DNA of 64,000 bases, taken from Chitinophagaceae bacterium (GTDB taxonomy: Bacteria; Bacteroidota; Bacteroidia; Chitinophagales; Chitinophagaceae). The notes under the pieces were generated by a model. The model saw nothing but the letters and a program-made list of their open reading frames with translations, had not been told where the DNA came from and did not search any database. The stretch is taken from the NCBI GenBank assembly GCA_014379345.1, contig JACMLY010000105.1, positions 62,001-126,000 on the forward strand. The letters are read 5' to 3'. A program made the translations under genes and the position numbers. Of the stretch, positions 28,268-37,003 are shown one piece after another (positions within the stretch are counted from its first letter, which is position 1; each line of letters opens with the position of its first letter).

Positions 28268-28535
28268 ATTGTGTTTTGGTTTTCGAAGCGGCAACCTATT
28301 CAATCGGATCAATATGAATGTTAATGGAATATTATCAGTTTGTTAAGTGATTGTTTCTATTTATTTGTAGAAGACCTTTCTGCCGCTAAAATTATATTCT
28401 TCCCAAAAAAATTTCGTGAAGCATAAAAGACTGAATACCAGGTAGTTTGGTTATAAACTGGCTCCCCCAATTGGGGGATATGGATACTAATCAATTGTTA
28501 TTATCTTCATTCCCCTTTCACCCAAATAAACAAAT

Positions 28536-29762
28536 ATGCAAGTTGTTGCTACCTTACCTTCTACAGACATGCCCGCAGAAATAACATCAAAGCAGGCATT
28601 TAGGATCGGCTCCATCGATCTTTTGCGCGGTACTGTAATGATCATTATGGCACTTGACCATGTGCGCGACTATTTCCATGCCGATTCGTTTATGTATGAT
28701 CCACTTGATCTTGAAAAAACAAGTCCATTCCTTTTCTTTACCCGCTGGATCACTCATTTCTGCGCACCGGTATTTGTTTTTCTTGCCGGCACGTCAGGCT
28801 TTTTATCGGGCCAGAAAAAAACGAAAAAAGAGTTGTGTTGGTTTTTATTAACACGGGGATTGTGGCTGATCATACTTGAGTGTACGGTGATCAACTTTGC
28901 CTGGGCATTCAATATTTCACTTCCTATGATCCCGCTTACCGTGATCTGGGCATTAGGGATAGGTATGGTGTCATTGTCTGTTTTGATCTTTTTGCCCAGG
29001 AGCCTCATTTTAGTTATAGGAATTATATTGGTGGGCGGCCATAATTTACTCGACCCTATTCATGTACAGGAAGAAGGGCCAAAGAAATTTTTTTGGTCTC
29101 TTCTGCACGAGCCAGGGATGTTCGTTGTTGGCGGTAAAAATATTTTTGTTGGATATCCTGTTATTTCATGGATTGGATTAATGGCACTCGGTTACTCTTT
29201 CGGGCAACTATATACTCCCCGTTTTGATGCACAAAAAAGAAAACGTATCCTAATTATCATGGGTGTTTCGGCCATTTTTCTGTTCATCATTTTACGATCA
29301 TTCAATATCTACGGAGACTCGGCACACTGGTCGAAACAATCATCACCACTATTCAGTTTTTTTTCTTTTATAAAAACGACCAAATACCCTCCCTCTCTTT
29401 TATATATGCTAATGACTATTGGGCCGGCCCTTTTATTTCTTGCATTTACCGAACGGCCACTGAGCAGGTTAGGCAGGATCGTTTCTGTATATGGCCGGGT
29501 ACCCTTCTTTTATTATTTGCTGCATATTTATATTATTCATTTGCTTGCAATGTTTGCCGCAGAGTTCAGTAATAAAGACTGGACCGATATGATCATTTCA
29601 TTTTGGGTATCTTTCGATCCCCAGTTGCAGGGATATGGTTTTGATTTATGGGTAACATATGCTGTATGGATAGTAGTTGTTGTTGGATTGTATCCCTTGT
29701 GCAAGTGGTACGACAGGTACAAAACAAACAATCGTCACAAGAAATGGCTAAGTTATTTGTAG
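28536..29762 (+). CDS. DUF1624 multi-pass membrane protein (acyltransferase-like)
   Basis: 408 residues with about ten membrane helices. The start IGSIDLLRGTVMIIMALDHV followed by RDYFH is the hallmark of DUF1624/heparan-alpha-glucosaminide N-acetyltransferase-like proteins. In these the His after ALD and a second His in a later helix are linked to transfer of acetyl groups across the membrane. Here a second candidate is FLAGTSGF and the helix FYYLLHIYIIHLLAMF. The C-terminus is cytoplasmic and basic (NNRHKKWLSYL). The acceptor is unknown. It stands alone between divergent and convergent neighbours. Confidence 0.85.
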   Translation: MQVVATLPSTDMPAEITSKQAFRIGSIDLLRGTVMIIMALDHVRDYFHADSFMYDPLDLEKTSPFLFFTRWITHFCAPVFVFLAGTSGFLSGQKKTKKELCWFLLTRGLWLIILECTVINFAWAFNISLPMIPLTVIWALGIGMVSLSVLIFLPRSLILVIGIILVGGHNLLDPIHVQEEGPKKFFWSLLHEPGMFVVGGKNIFVGYPVISWIGLMALGYSFGQLYTPRFDAQKRKRILIIMGVSAIFLFIILRSFNIYGDSAHWSKQSSPLFSFFSFIKTTKYPPSLLYMLMTIGPALLFLAFTERPLSRLGRIVSVYGRVPFFYYLLHIYIIHLLAMFAAEFSNKDWTDMIISFWVSFDPQLQGYGFDLWVTYAVWIVVVVGLYPLCKWYDRYKTNNRHKKWLSYL

Positions 29763-29895
29763 CTCCCTGATCGATAATTATCACTCCGGGTTGATTCGGG
29801 AACATTTGCCGTTACTTTTATCCGATAGAGATTCTGTAAACACTGTTGCCAGAAAGTTGCTCTAAAAAAGAAAGCTGTATATAATAATCTCGGGT

Positions 29896-30744
29896 TTACT
29901 TTGATGTAAAAAGATTATCAAAGAACACTTTCATGTCATTCCATGAAGCAGTATCGGCAGCGGCGTTATAAGCTATAGGAAGATTGAATTTTTTTCCCGT
30001 TTCTGTCGCAGCCGGGTTCGTGAATGCGTGTGTGGCGTACGGATATGATTTGAATACATAATTTGCATTGATCGAGTCCATACTTTTTCTGAATGCAACC
30101 ACGTCTTGTTCCGGCACAAACGAATCGGCCGCTCCATGACAAACAAGAATTTTGGCCTTTAGCAGGTCTTTATTAACAGGCGTACCGTTCAGAGATCCAT
30201 GAAAGCTTACTACTCCATCAACATCCAGTCCTATCCTTGACGTATTTAATAATATGCCTCCGCCAAAACAATATCCAATAGCCGCTACCTTTGATGTGTC
30301 GGCCTGGGGCATGGTCTTTATTTTTGCAATAGCAGCATTTAAACGCCTTAAGGTCATCTGCGCATCAGCGTAAAAAGGCATGGTCATCGTACCTGCTGCT
30401 TCCGGATTGTCTGCGGTTTTGCCGTTACCGATTATATCCACCGCCATTGCCAAGTATCCTAATTCAGCCAGTTGTCTTGCTCTTGATTTGGGATAATCAA
30501 CGAGTCCCCACCACTCAGGCAGAACCAATACCACAGGTCGTATGCCGGTTTTGTTTTCATCGTATACAACATAGCTCGTGGAGGTTACGGAATCCATGCT
30601 GAAGTTGACCGTTTCTTCTTTTATGGAAAAACCTTCCTTTTTTTCACCAGCCTTGTTTTGTTCAGTTTCAGGTTGTTCATTGCACGAATGAAGAAAAAAA
30701 ACACTTGCAAAAAAAAATGCGCAGGCAGATTTATACAGTTTCAT
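29896..30744 (-). CDS. Dienelactone-hydrolase-family lipoprotein
   Basis: 282 residues from the ATG at 30744, chosen for its lipoprotein signal (MKLYKSACAFFFASVFFLHSC, Cys21). The alpha/beta-hydrolase core carries the dienelactone-hydrolase triad: Cys159 in GYCFGGG, Asp207 in HGAADSFVP and His239 in YATHAF. LVLPEWWGL supplies the usual oxyanion region. The enzyme is envelope-anchored and probably cleaves esters or lactones; the physiological substrate is unknown. No aromatic-degradation genes adjoin it, although an intradiol-dioxygenase-like lipoprotein lies 11 kb away. Confidence 0.88.
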   Translation of the reverse strand: MKLYKSACAFFFASVFFLHSCNEQPETEQNKAGEKKEGFSIKEETVNFSMDSVTSTSYVVYDENKTGIRPVVLVLPEWWGLVDYPKSRARQLAELGYLAMAVDIIGNGKTADNPEAAGTMTMPFYADAQMTLRRLNAAIAKIKTMPQADTSKVAAIGYCFGGGILLNTSRIGLDVDGVVSFHGSLNGTPVNKDLLKAKILVCHGAADSFVPEQDVVAFRKSMDSINANYVFKSYPYATHAFTNPAATETGKKFNLPIAYNAAADTASWNDMKVFFDNLFTSK

Positions 30745-30894
30745 ATTTGGTTTAACAATTAATAGTGGGATAATGTTTTGCGATACGAAATTCAACAATT
30801 ACTTGCCTATCAATTTTTGAATGACAATCAAAAATAATGGAACCATTTTTATGAAAAGCAAAAAGAAATAAGAGCCATTGACTGCAGGCAATGT

Positions 30895-31113
30895 TCAATA
30901 CACTACATACCATTTGCTATCCCTGTCAATGGAATAAGAAAGACCGTTGCTCATAAGATGCATTTCTTTTCCTTGGGGCCCGGGCATGCTTTTCTTCTCA
31001 TAGACCCTGACGCCATTATTCTCCCTGGTGAGATATGTGATCAGGGCATTTAGCGTTGGCACCACATCGTGCAACCATTGCTCTTCACTTTCTTTAACAA
31101 ATGCCTGGCTCAT
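30895..31113 (-). CDS. Small conserved protein of unknown function
   Basis: 72 residues from the ATG at 31113 (MSQAFVKESEEQWLHDVVPT). The sequence has a helical start and a beta C-terminus (NGLSYSIDRDSKWYVVY). It looks like a full-length small cytoplasmic protein found in Bacteroidota, but I recognise no named family. The stop is 150 bases from the neighbouring hydrolase gene on the same strand. A slightly longer frame from 31131 is possible. Confidence 0.6.
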   Translation of the reverse strand: MSQAFVKESEEQWLHDVVPTLNALITYLTRENNGVRVYEKKSMPGPQGKEMHLMSNGLSYSIDRDSKWYVVY

Positions 31114-31842
31114 ATGTAGTATTGATGACAATAGTCACTTTATTAAAATATTCAAAAATTATACCTGCATTTACTTAAAAAAACTCCTGCCCATCCGAAG
31201 GCTTTCTGGAACACCTGACCTTGGTATGAATGACCCCCCCTGATGGACTTTTCGATTTTTTTGATTGATGTATCTGCAGAAAATCTCTTACTTCTCCAAT
31301 GATAACCTCGGATTCGTTTTGATGATCTGATTTAAGCATCTTTCAAAATCCGGGAGATTGATTTAGCAAGATCCCAGATCTTGCCATCGGGAATTTATGA
31401 AATTCACCATTTACCATCTCGTGCAGTCCCAGGATGCTGCCCTTTGTAAAAGCCAGGTGTAAACTCCCTCACACCCCGGTGCGCCTGCACCAGTTCGTTT
31501 CCGTCTATAGCCTCCTGACTTCTGATATCTGGGTCTTTAATTTGGTAGCTGCCGGAAATATTCAGCTTTTTTAATTTTTTCCATCTAACTTTTAGTGCAG
31601 ATTAATGCTAAATAGCTGCAAATCGGGCAATTGAGCCACATTATCCGTATTCGAACAGAATAGATAAAATCCTGCCAATAATTGTTGAATAGATGAGAGT
31701 GTAACGTCGTATTATTAAGTTCACTCCTTTTTCGAAACTTATAAGAGAACAACCAAATCAAAGCAATTTACCGATCAACCCGGTGGCATGAACATTGCAA
31801 ATTCTTAAAAAACAATTTCTGGTAACATTAATCAACTAAATT
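31114..31842. other. 729-base intergenic region, possibly decayed coding sequence
   Basis: No complete gene was found. On the minus strand there are short frames in succession that look protein-like but are broken by stops: a 54-codon frame at 31339-31175 (MLKSDHQNESEVII...), the fragment IPDGKIWDLAKSISRILKDA just upstream of it, and a fragment ending HRGVREFTPGFYKGQ near 31430-31500. They lie in different frames, which suggests a frameshifted remnant rather than a gene. The right-hand 200 bases before the PAP2 gene are A+T-rich and presumably hold its promoter. Confidence 0.35.
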
Positions 31843-32778
31843 ATGATCAGGTTTATTTTTATCAGTTCGATATTATTGGGTTCGCTGGTGAACGGCTTTG
31901 CTCAAAACGATACTTTTCTAAAAAAAAGCTCTGACACACAGGCCATTGCTGCTTCTCAGGCCGATACGACAGTGAGAAAAAGCCATAATTTAATTAATGC
32001 TGCTGCTCCCAAACCCGCAACAGGATCGGATGAAGTGTACAAACTAAATCTGGCAGTGGATATACCGCTGACCGCTGTAACTGCAGGATGGTCGCTCTAT
32101 GCCTTTCCGAAAATCTATGATAAAAAAGGCATTACCCAACAGGAACTAAATAACCTAAATACAAACAACATCAATGGCTTTGACCGGTGGGCTGCGGATG
32201 TTTACCATGAGAACGCTGCTAAAAACAGTGACTTATTTTTTTATGCAGCCATGCCTTTGCCTTTTGTGCTCCTTATTGACAGGGAAATCCGGAAGGATGC
32301 ACTGAAAGTAGGTTTTCTGTACCTCGAGGCAATGTCGGTTACCGGTTTATTCTATACGGGTTCAGCCTATTTGTGGGATCGTTACCGACCACTCACCTAT
32401 ATTAAGAACCCTAACGCTGAACTTCTGTCAGATCAGTTGAGCGGAAATGCGAGAAACTCATTTCTGGCCGGTCATCCTGCGCTGGTGGCTACATCAAGTT
32501 TCTTCGTAGCTTCTGTATATGCAGATTACCATCCCGATTCAAAATTCAAATATGTTTTATACGGTGCAGCAGCAGTGGTTACGGGGGGTACCGCTTATTT
32601 ACGTCATAGAGGAGGTAAACATTTTCCGTCAGATCTGATCGTAGGGACAACTATTGGCACTTTATCGGGTATCCTGGTGCCGCGTTTTCATAAAAATAAA
32701 GCTTACAGAAATAGTAAGGTCAGGGTGATGCCGTTTACGGGTGAATCACATGGATTGCATATGGTGTATAAACTCTAA
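31843..32778 (+). CDS. PAP2-family phosphatase, secreted or membrane-bound
   Basis: 311 residues with signal peptide MIRFIFISSILLGSLVNGFAQ and several hydrophobic helices. The PAP2 motifs are present: DRYRPLTY (Arg182, Pro183), SFLAGHPAL (His211, with Ala where most have Ser-Gly-His) and the third motif RHRGGKHFPSD (His260, Asp264). Such proteins dephosphorylate lipid phosphates such as undecaprenyl pyrophosphate or phosphatidate at the periplasmic face. The N-terminal 60 residues after the signal are polar and unlike the catalytic domain. The gene ends at a strong shared terminator (32798-32850). Confidence 0.85.
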   Translation: MIRFIFISSILLGSLVNGFAQNDTFLKKSSDTQAIAASQADTTVRKSHNLINAAAPKPATGSDEVYKLNLAVDIPLTAVTAGWSLYAFPKIYDKKGITQQELNNLNTNNINGFDRWAADVYHENAAKNSDLFFYAAMPLPFVLLIDREIRKDALKVGFLYLEAMSVTGLFYTGSAYLWDRYRPLTYIKNPNAELLSDQLSGNARNSFLAGHPALVATSSFFVASVYADYHPDSKFKYVLYGAAAVVTGGTAYLRHRGGKHFPSDLIVGTTIGTLSGILVPRFHKNKAYRNSKVRVMPFTGESHGLHMVYKL

Positions 32779-32797
32779 GGTTTCAAGACGTACAATT

Positions 32798-32850
32798 AAA
32801 GCCTTCCAAAATGGTCACATCGGAACGATCTGAGCATTTTGGAAGGCTTT
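32798..32850. terminator. Bidirectional terminator between convergent genes
   Basis: AAAGCCTTCCAAAATG at 32798-32813 is a perfect inverse of CATTTTGGAAGGCTTT at 32835-32850. It lies between the stops of the PAP2 gene (32778) and the TPR gene (32855) and suits both. Confidence 0.88.
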
Positions 32851-32854
32851 ACTC

Positions 32855-33259
32855 TTATTTTAATTTGCTTTCGACGATGGATTTTCTTTTCGTCCATCGC
32901 AACAGAGGTTCAGGCATGTACTGGATAGTTCCTTTTTTATCTTTTAACCCGGTACTTTTCATAAAAGCCTCACTAAGAGTGGACAGTTTTTGCTGTTTTG
33001 CGCTTTTTTTCCCCTTTGGTTTTTTGTACCGTTGCTCAAATGCGCGAATGCCCTTATTAATAACACGCAGTTCTTGCCTGGATTGTTTCAGCTTACGGTA
33101 GATGATCATTAGCCGGTCGAATGGAAATTCTTCATTTGCATTTTCCTTTATGGCCTGTTCATATAGTTCTGCCGCGTTTTCAAGGTTTCCTGCGACTTCA
33201 GCTTCCCTTGCTTTTGAGAGGGCCGTATCAGATCCTGTGATGGTTAGGTGAGAAGCCAT
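32855..33259 (-). CDS. Small tetratricopeptide-repeat protein
   Basis: 134 residues. Residues about 11-50 form a TPR-like helix pair (ALSKAREAEVAGNLENAAEL, YEQAIKENA), followed by a basic region (RYKKPKGKKSAKQQK) and a helical tail ending WTKRKSIVESKLK. No signal peptide is present, so it is probably cytoplasmic. TPR proteins act as protein-binding scaffolds; the partner is unknown. It is divergent from the membrane protein gene at 33371 and shares a terminator with the PAP2 gene. Confidence 0.75.
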   Translation of the reverse strand: MASHLTITGSDTALSKAREAEVAGNLENAAELYEQAIKENANEEFPFDRLMIIYRKLKQSRQELRVINKGIRAFEQRYKKPKGKKSAKQQKLSTLSEAFMKSTGLKDKKGTIQYMPEPLLRWTKRKSIVESKLK

Positions 33260-33370
33260 AGACGGATGTCATAAATTTTAATGCCAGTGTCGGTGTTATA
33301 TCGGGTTGACGCATGGGCGAAAGAATATAGTTATTATCTTCATTACAGTTAACCTTCTAATCTCCCAATA

Positions 33371-33886
33371 ATGACCCAAACACTTTCAACAAAAAGCGTT
33401 GAAAAATCGGCGAGCCCATTTTCAACCATCTTACTCGCCGGCCTGTTAGCGGGATTTCTTGATGGGGCTGCCGCCTCAGTTAGTTACTATATAAATACGG
33501 GTAATAACCCCACGAGAGTATTCCAATATATAGCGAGTGCAGTTTTTGGCAAACAGGCATATTCCGGGGGCATGGGAATGGTGGTTTGGGGATTGGTATT
33601 TCACTTTGTGATTGCATTGGCATTCGCTGCAGTGTTTTTCGTGGTTTATCCCGTACTATTCAGAATAATAAAAAACAGGATCGTAATAGGCGTTGTGTAC
33701 GGTCTTATGGTTTGGGTAATTATGAGTCTGGTTGTTGTTCCCCTTACAAAAGCGGCTCAGTTTGCCTTCAATCTGCAAGCAGCCATCATCGGAATGTTAA
33801 TTCTCGTTTTTATGGTAGGAATTCCAATTGCGCTGATCGTGCACCGGTATTTTGCCATTAGAAAAGCCAGTCTTGTCCGGATATAG
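33371..33886 (+). CDS. Four-helix membrane protein of unknown function
   Basis: 171 residues. Four membrane segments are evident: ILLAGLLAGFLDGAAASVSY, VVWGLVFHFVIALAFAAVFF, IVIGVVYGLMVWVIMSLVVV and LQAAIIGMLILVFMVGIPIA. The N-terminus up to residue 18 is cytoplasmic and polar. The Asp in LLAGFLDGAAA within the first helix could be functional. It resembles small conserved Bacteroidota membrane proteins, but I cannot name the family. It is first in a run of small envelope-related genes on the plus strand. Confidence 0.75.
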   Translation: MTQTLSTKSVEKSASPFSTILLAGLLAGFLDGAAASVSYYINTGNNPTRVFQYIASAVFGKQAYSGGMGMVVWGLVFHFVIALAFAAVFFVVYPVLFRIIKNRIVIGVVYGLMVWVIMSLVVVPLTKAAQFAFNLQAAIIGMLILVFMVGIPIALIVHRYFAIRKASLVRI

Positions 33887-34118
33887 AGACGGTCCTCATT
33901 TTCCCTTAGCCATAATAGTTGGTGATGGCAACCTTTTCGTATTTTTCCGGGATCGCTTTGGCCGTAAAGTATTTTCTTGCCGTTAGTAAGCCGATTACCC
34001 GGGGAATGTTCTTTTGTAAAGCGACCGATGATCCCGGCAATAACTGGAGGCAGATCGAAGGCAGGCTTTTTGTGTTATGTACCCTGTCAATTATTCTTTA
34101 ACATTAAACTATTTTGTT

Positions 34119-34703
34119 ATGCCAATAAAATGGGTGGTGGATCCTGTGCATTCGGAAATCCAGTTTAAAGTAAAACACCTGATGATAACCACCGTTACAG
34201 GTTACTTTAAAAAGTATGAGCTCCGGGTGGAAACCAACAATGAAGATTTCACTACGGCTTCCGGTATTGCATTTGCCGCTGATATTGATTCCATCGATAC
34301 TAATAATATGCAACGCGATACACATCTTAAGTCCGCAGAATTTTTTGAAGCAGACAGGCACACGCAGCTTCGTTTTACGGGCAGGACATATGAAAAATCG
34401 GGTGATGCGTTCAAGCTTTCTGGTGATCTGTCCATAAGGGGAATGACCAAACCGATTACCCTGGATGTGGAATTTGCGGGAATCGTTGTAGACCCATATG
34501 GGCAAACTAAAGCAGGTTTTACGGTCCAAGGAAAAATAAGCCGTAAAGAATTTGGTTTACAGTGGAATGCGGTAACTGAAGCGGGACAGATCGTAGTCAG
34601 CGACGAGATACGCATCCATTGTGAGATACAGCTTGTAAAACAGGCAGCCAGTGAATCGGATAATAATGTCAGTCAGGTTGAAAAACTGGCCGCGAATAAC
34701 TAA
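34119..34703 (+). CDS. YceI-family lipocalin-like protein
   Basis: 194 residues from the ATG at 34119; the longer frame from 34077 adds only 14 unrelated residues. The start MPIKWVVDPVHSEIQFKVKH is typical of YceI, and the rest alternates strands as expected for the ten-strand lipocalin-like barrel: LDVEFAGIV, KAGFTVQGKISRKEFGLQW and EIRIHCEIQL. YceI proteins bind isoprenoid quinones or similar lipids. Unlike the E. coli protein there is no signal peptide, so this one should be cytoplasmic. It is followed after 29 bases by a DUF2158 gene. Confidence 0.9.
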   Translation: MPIKWVVDPVHSEIQFKVKHLMITTVTGYFKKYELRVETNNEDFTTASGIAFAADIDSIDTNNMQRDTHLKSAEFFEADRHTQLRFTGRTYEKSGDAFKLSGDLSIRGMTKPITLDVEFAGIVVDPYGQTKAGFTVQGKISRKEFGLQWNAVTEAGQIVVSDEIRIHCEIQLVKQAASESDNNVSQVEKLAANN

Positions 34704-34732
34704 TAGTCAGTAGAATCATAAAAAAACAACTT

Positions 34733-34954
34733 ATGGAGACAGGAGATATCGTTCAACTAAGGTCCGGTGGCCCAAAAATGACCATTCAAAGACTGATCGG
34801 GATGGATAAATCTAACTTTGGCTTGAAAGCCGCCGACGAATACTTGAAAATGCGTGGATTTGCCGATGGCGACGTGATCTGTCAGTGGTTTGAGACAGAT
34901 ACGCTTCGGGATGGAACTTTTAAAATTTCCAGCCTGGTAAAGCTGGATGGCTGA
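34733..34954 (+). CDS. DUF2158 (YodC-like) small protein
   Basis: 73 residues. METGDIVQLRSGGPKMTIQ is the DUF2158 hallmark, and VICQWFETDTLRDGTFKISS is the expected second half. The fold is a small SH3-like barrel; members are common and uncharacterised. It lies 29 bases after the YceI gene on the same strand and ends just before a hairpin at 34989. Confidence 0.9.
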   Translation: METGDIVQLRSGGPKMTIQRLIGMDKSNFGLKAADEYLKMRGFADGDVICQWFETDTLRDGTFKISSLVKLDG

Positions 34955-34988
34955 ATAAAATTTGGCGCAAGCTGGCCGCAACCAAAAA

Positions 34989-35047
34989 GGAATACCATCT
35001 CTTCGTTGCATGCAGTTGATGGCAACAGGCCGGAAAGATGGTATTCC
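34989..35047 (+). terminator. Hairpin after the DUF2158 gene
   Basis: GGAATACCATCT at 34989-35000 is a perfect inverse of AGATGGTATTCC at 35036-35047. The intervening 35 bases contain a second small inverted pair (TTGCATGC region). A T-rich run (TATTTTTTTTT) follows about 15 bases later. Confidence 0.75.
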
Positions 35048-35138
35048 AATTGCGATGTTAAAATATTTTTTTTTATTATGATTGCTTTAAAAGAGAGTAG
35101 CATGAGAATTGCTATGTATATTCATTCAAAGGATAATT

Positions 35139-35414
35139 ATGCATATTCAATTTAAGAAAAATATACAGTTTACGCGGCATGTGAAGGTGAGTGGACGGGT
35201 CAGGGAATTTAATTTCAGAAAGATCCCCGGAATTGCCGAGGAACTCTTTCACGTGGATGTAAGCGATGAGCGCAGCAACAGGATCATGTTTAAGATGCAA
35301 AAAACCGATGCGCAGTGGAAAATTGTAGATCAGCAGCTGCCACAATGGGTTTATGAGGGAGAGCTTAAGCTCCATGATCTTATTGAGGAAGAACTTCACA
35401 ATCCTTCTGAGTAA
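35139..35414 (+). CDS. Small conserved protein of unknown function
   Basis: 91 residues from the ATG at 35139 (MHIQFKKNIQFTRHVKVSGR). Beta-rich first half (FHVDVSDERSNRIMFKMQKT) and acidic helical end (ELKLHDLIEEELHNPSE). No signal peptide, no named family. The shape recalls small stress-linked Bacteroidota proteins that occur with YceI and BON genes. It precedes the hairpin repeat array. Confidence 0.65.
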   Translation: MHIQFKKNIQFTRHVKVSGRVREFNFRKIPGIAEELFHVDVSDERSNRIMFKMQKTDAQWKIVDQQLPQWVYEGELKLHDLIEEELHNPSE

Positions 35415-36119
35415 CCAGTTGATTTAGCTTGTTCATTCAATTTCCATCATTTTCACATAAGGTGTGCTTCCTCAGTGATCGTATGCCATTTCAACTACGC
35501 CGCTAAGGTTTCGGCTTACCGTTACATCATCAAAGTTACTTTTCGTCATTTCTTGTCCATTCATCGATTCTTGGTGGTACCCCGTTTGACCTACCATCGA
35601 CATCTCTTCGCGACGTTAACTGCTGTTATTGGTATTATCTTCAACAACAGCAGCGAAGACAATTCAGGATAGTGTACAAGTATCAGCCCGGTCACCATTA
35701 CTGCTGTTGTTGGTGTTATCTCCAGCAACACCGGGGAAGGCAATTTAATATAATTCACAAGCTCTTTAGCCCAGTCACATCGTTCACCTGGCTATTCACC
35801 ATCAACCGATGGCATGCCTTTTAATATTACTGCCGTTGTTGGTGTTATAACCAACAACAGCGGGGAAGGCAATTTTATATAAATCACAAGCTCTTTAATC
35901 CAGTCACTTCGTTCACCTGGCTATTCACCATCAACCGATGGCATGCCCTTTTTATGTCGATATAAAAATATTACTGCCGTTGTTGGTGTTATCACCAACA
36001 ATAGCGGGGAAGGCAATTTAATATAATTCACAAGCTCCTTAGCCCAGTCACATCGTTCACCTGGCTATTCACCATCAACCGATGGCATGCCTTTTTTATG
36101 TCGATATAAAAATATTCTT
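35415..36119. repeat. Array of about 82-145-bp repeats, each with a GTTGTTGGT hairpin
   Basis: Four units start at 35616 (diverged), 35698, 35827 and 35971, the last running to 36115-36119. Spacings are 82, 129 and about 144-145. Each begins TTACTGCCGTTGTTGGTG or a variant and can fold: the GTTGTTGGT arm pairs with ACCAACAAC a few bases on, and the sequence of the arms differs between units while pairing is largely kept. Units 1 to 3 also share CTGGCTATTCACCATCAACC then GATGGCATGCC, whose CCATC and GATGG form a second small hairpin. The unit 3 to gene junction matches the start of a next unit for a few bases. 35415-35615 holds nothing recognisable. Confidence 0.88.
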
Positions 36120-36341
36120 ATGCTTCCTTCGAAAACAAATAAATCAGGCTCCGCGCCGCAAACGGGACCTCGCGATAATACCAACGAAGATTCCAGCAAA
36201 TCCGAAAACATACGAGCAGCCCACGACCAGGCAGAGAAAGATATTGAAAAAGATCCCGACCTAAGCATTCATAGCCCGAATGATGATCTTGACGAAGGCG
36301 AAACAGCAAGACTCGGAGAAGATAAGACGGATCTCATATGA
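36120..36341 (+). CDS. Small acidic hydrophilic protein
   Basis: 73 residues from the ATG at 36120. The sequence MLPSKTNKSGSAPQTGPRDN then NTNEDSSKSENIRAAHDQAE has no hydrophobic core and ends ETARLGEDKTDLI. It is probably disordered. Similar short acidic proteins are common in Chitinophagaceae next to BON and LysM genes, but no function is known. Frames from 36087 and 36082 are longer but start inside the last repeat unit, so 36120 is preferred. The start codon coincides with the end of the repeat array. Confidence 0.6.
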   Translation: MLPSKTNKSGSAPQTGPRDNTNEDSSKSENIRAAHDQAEKDIEKDPDLSIHSPNDDLDEGETARLGEDKTDLI

Positions 36342-36479
36342 AAGGATATTCAACTACTTCCTTTTATGCCTGTTGATAGGACTGCAATGGATTTTAGGTT
36401 TCCCCATATTCTTATTTTCAATGGCATAATAAATGCATCAGTTGTTTCAATTAAATATTAGCAACATAAATTCTTTAAC

Positions 36480-36986
36480 ATGAAATCGATCAAAACAAGT
36501 ATTCGACTTATAATAACTGTACTGGCCTTTTCGGGCATTACGCTTATTTCGTGCAAAGGCAAGCAAACGGATGCTGAGATCCAGACATCCATCAATGAAA
36601 AAATTGCGAGTACCGATCAAATGAAAGGCTTGAATGCATCTGTCAAAGATGGCGTAGTAACGCTATCGGGAGAATGTCCTACTGAAGAATGCAGGAAAGA
36701 TTGCGCCGATGCAGTAAAGGGTATGAAGGGAGTAAAAGACATAGACAACAATATCCGTGTAGCGAGTGCAGTAGCACAGCCGGCACCCGTTGAAATTACT
36801 GTAGATGAAACATTGAAGACTTCTGTCAATGATGTAATCAAAAATTATAAAGGGGTAGAAGCAGATGTGAAGGACGGTGTGGTAACGTTACGCGGTGAGA
36901 TCAAACGTTCAAGTCTCCAGGACCTGATTGTTTCACTGAATGAATTAAAACCACGAAAAGTGGAAAATCAATTAGTCATTAAATAA
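36480..36986 (+). CDS. BON-domain lipoprotein
   Basis: 168 residues. The lipobox is LAFSGITLISC (Cys25). Two BON domains follow: the first around residues 30-95 (INEKIASTDQMKGLNASVKD, GVVTLSGECPTEECRKDCAD) and the second around 105-168 (LKTSVNDVIKNYKGVEADVK, DGVVTLRGEIKRSSLQDLI). BON domains bind phospholipids and stabilise the outer membrane; E. coli OsmY has two and is osmotically induced. The ECRKDC pair could form a disulphide. The next gene, 17 bases downstream, also has a BON-like part. Confidence 0.92.
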   Translation: MKSIKTSIRLIITVLAFSGITLISCKGKQTDAEIQTSINEKIASTDQMKGLNASVKDGVVTLSGECPTEECRKDCADAVKGMKGVKDIDNNIRVASAVAQPAPVEITVDETLKTSVNDVIKNYKGVEADVKDGVVTLRGEIKRSSLQDLIVSLNELKPRKVENQLVIK

Positions 36987-37003
36987 TAATACAAAAAGAA
37001 ATT

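Noticed and set aside
32811..33101. Plus-strand frame beyond the PAP2 gene
   Set aside because: Begins inside the terminator and is antisense to the TPR gene.
33919..34101. 60-codon frame between the four-helix protein and YceI
   Set aside because: Overlaps a second frame, lacks a recognisable start context and has no protein-like pattern.
35616..36119. CRISPR array
   Set aside because: Units vary from 82 to 145 bases, are homologous over nearly their whole length and have no unique spacers; no cas gene is present.
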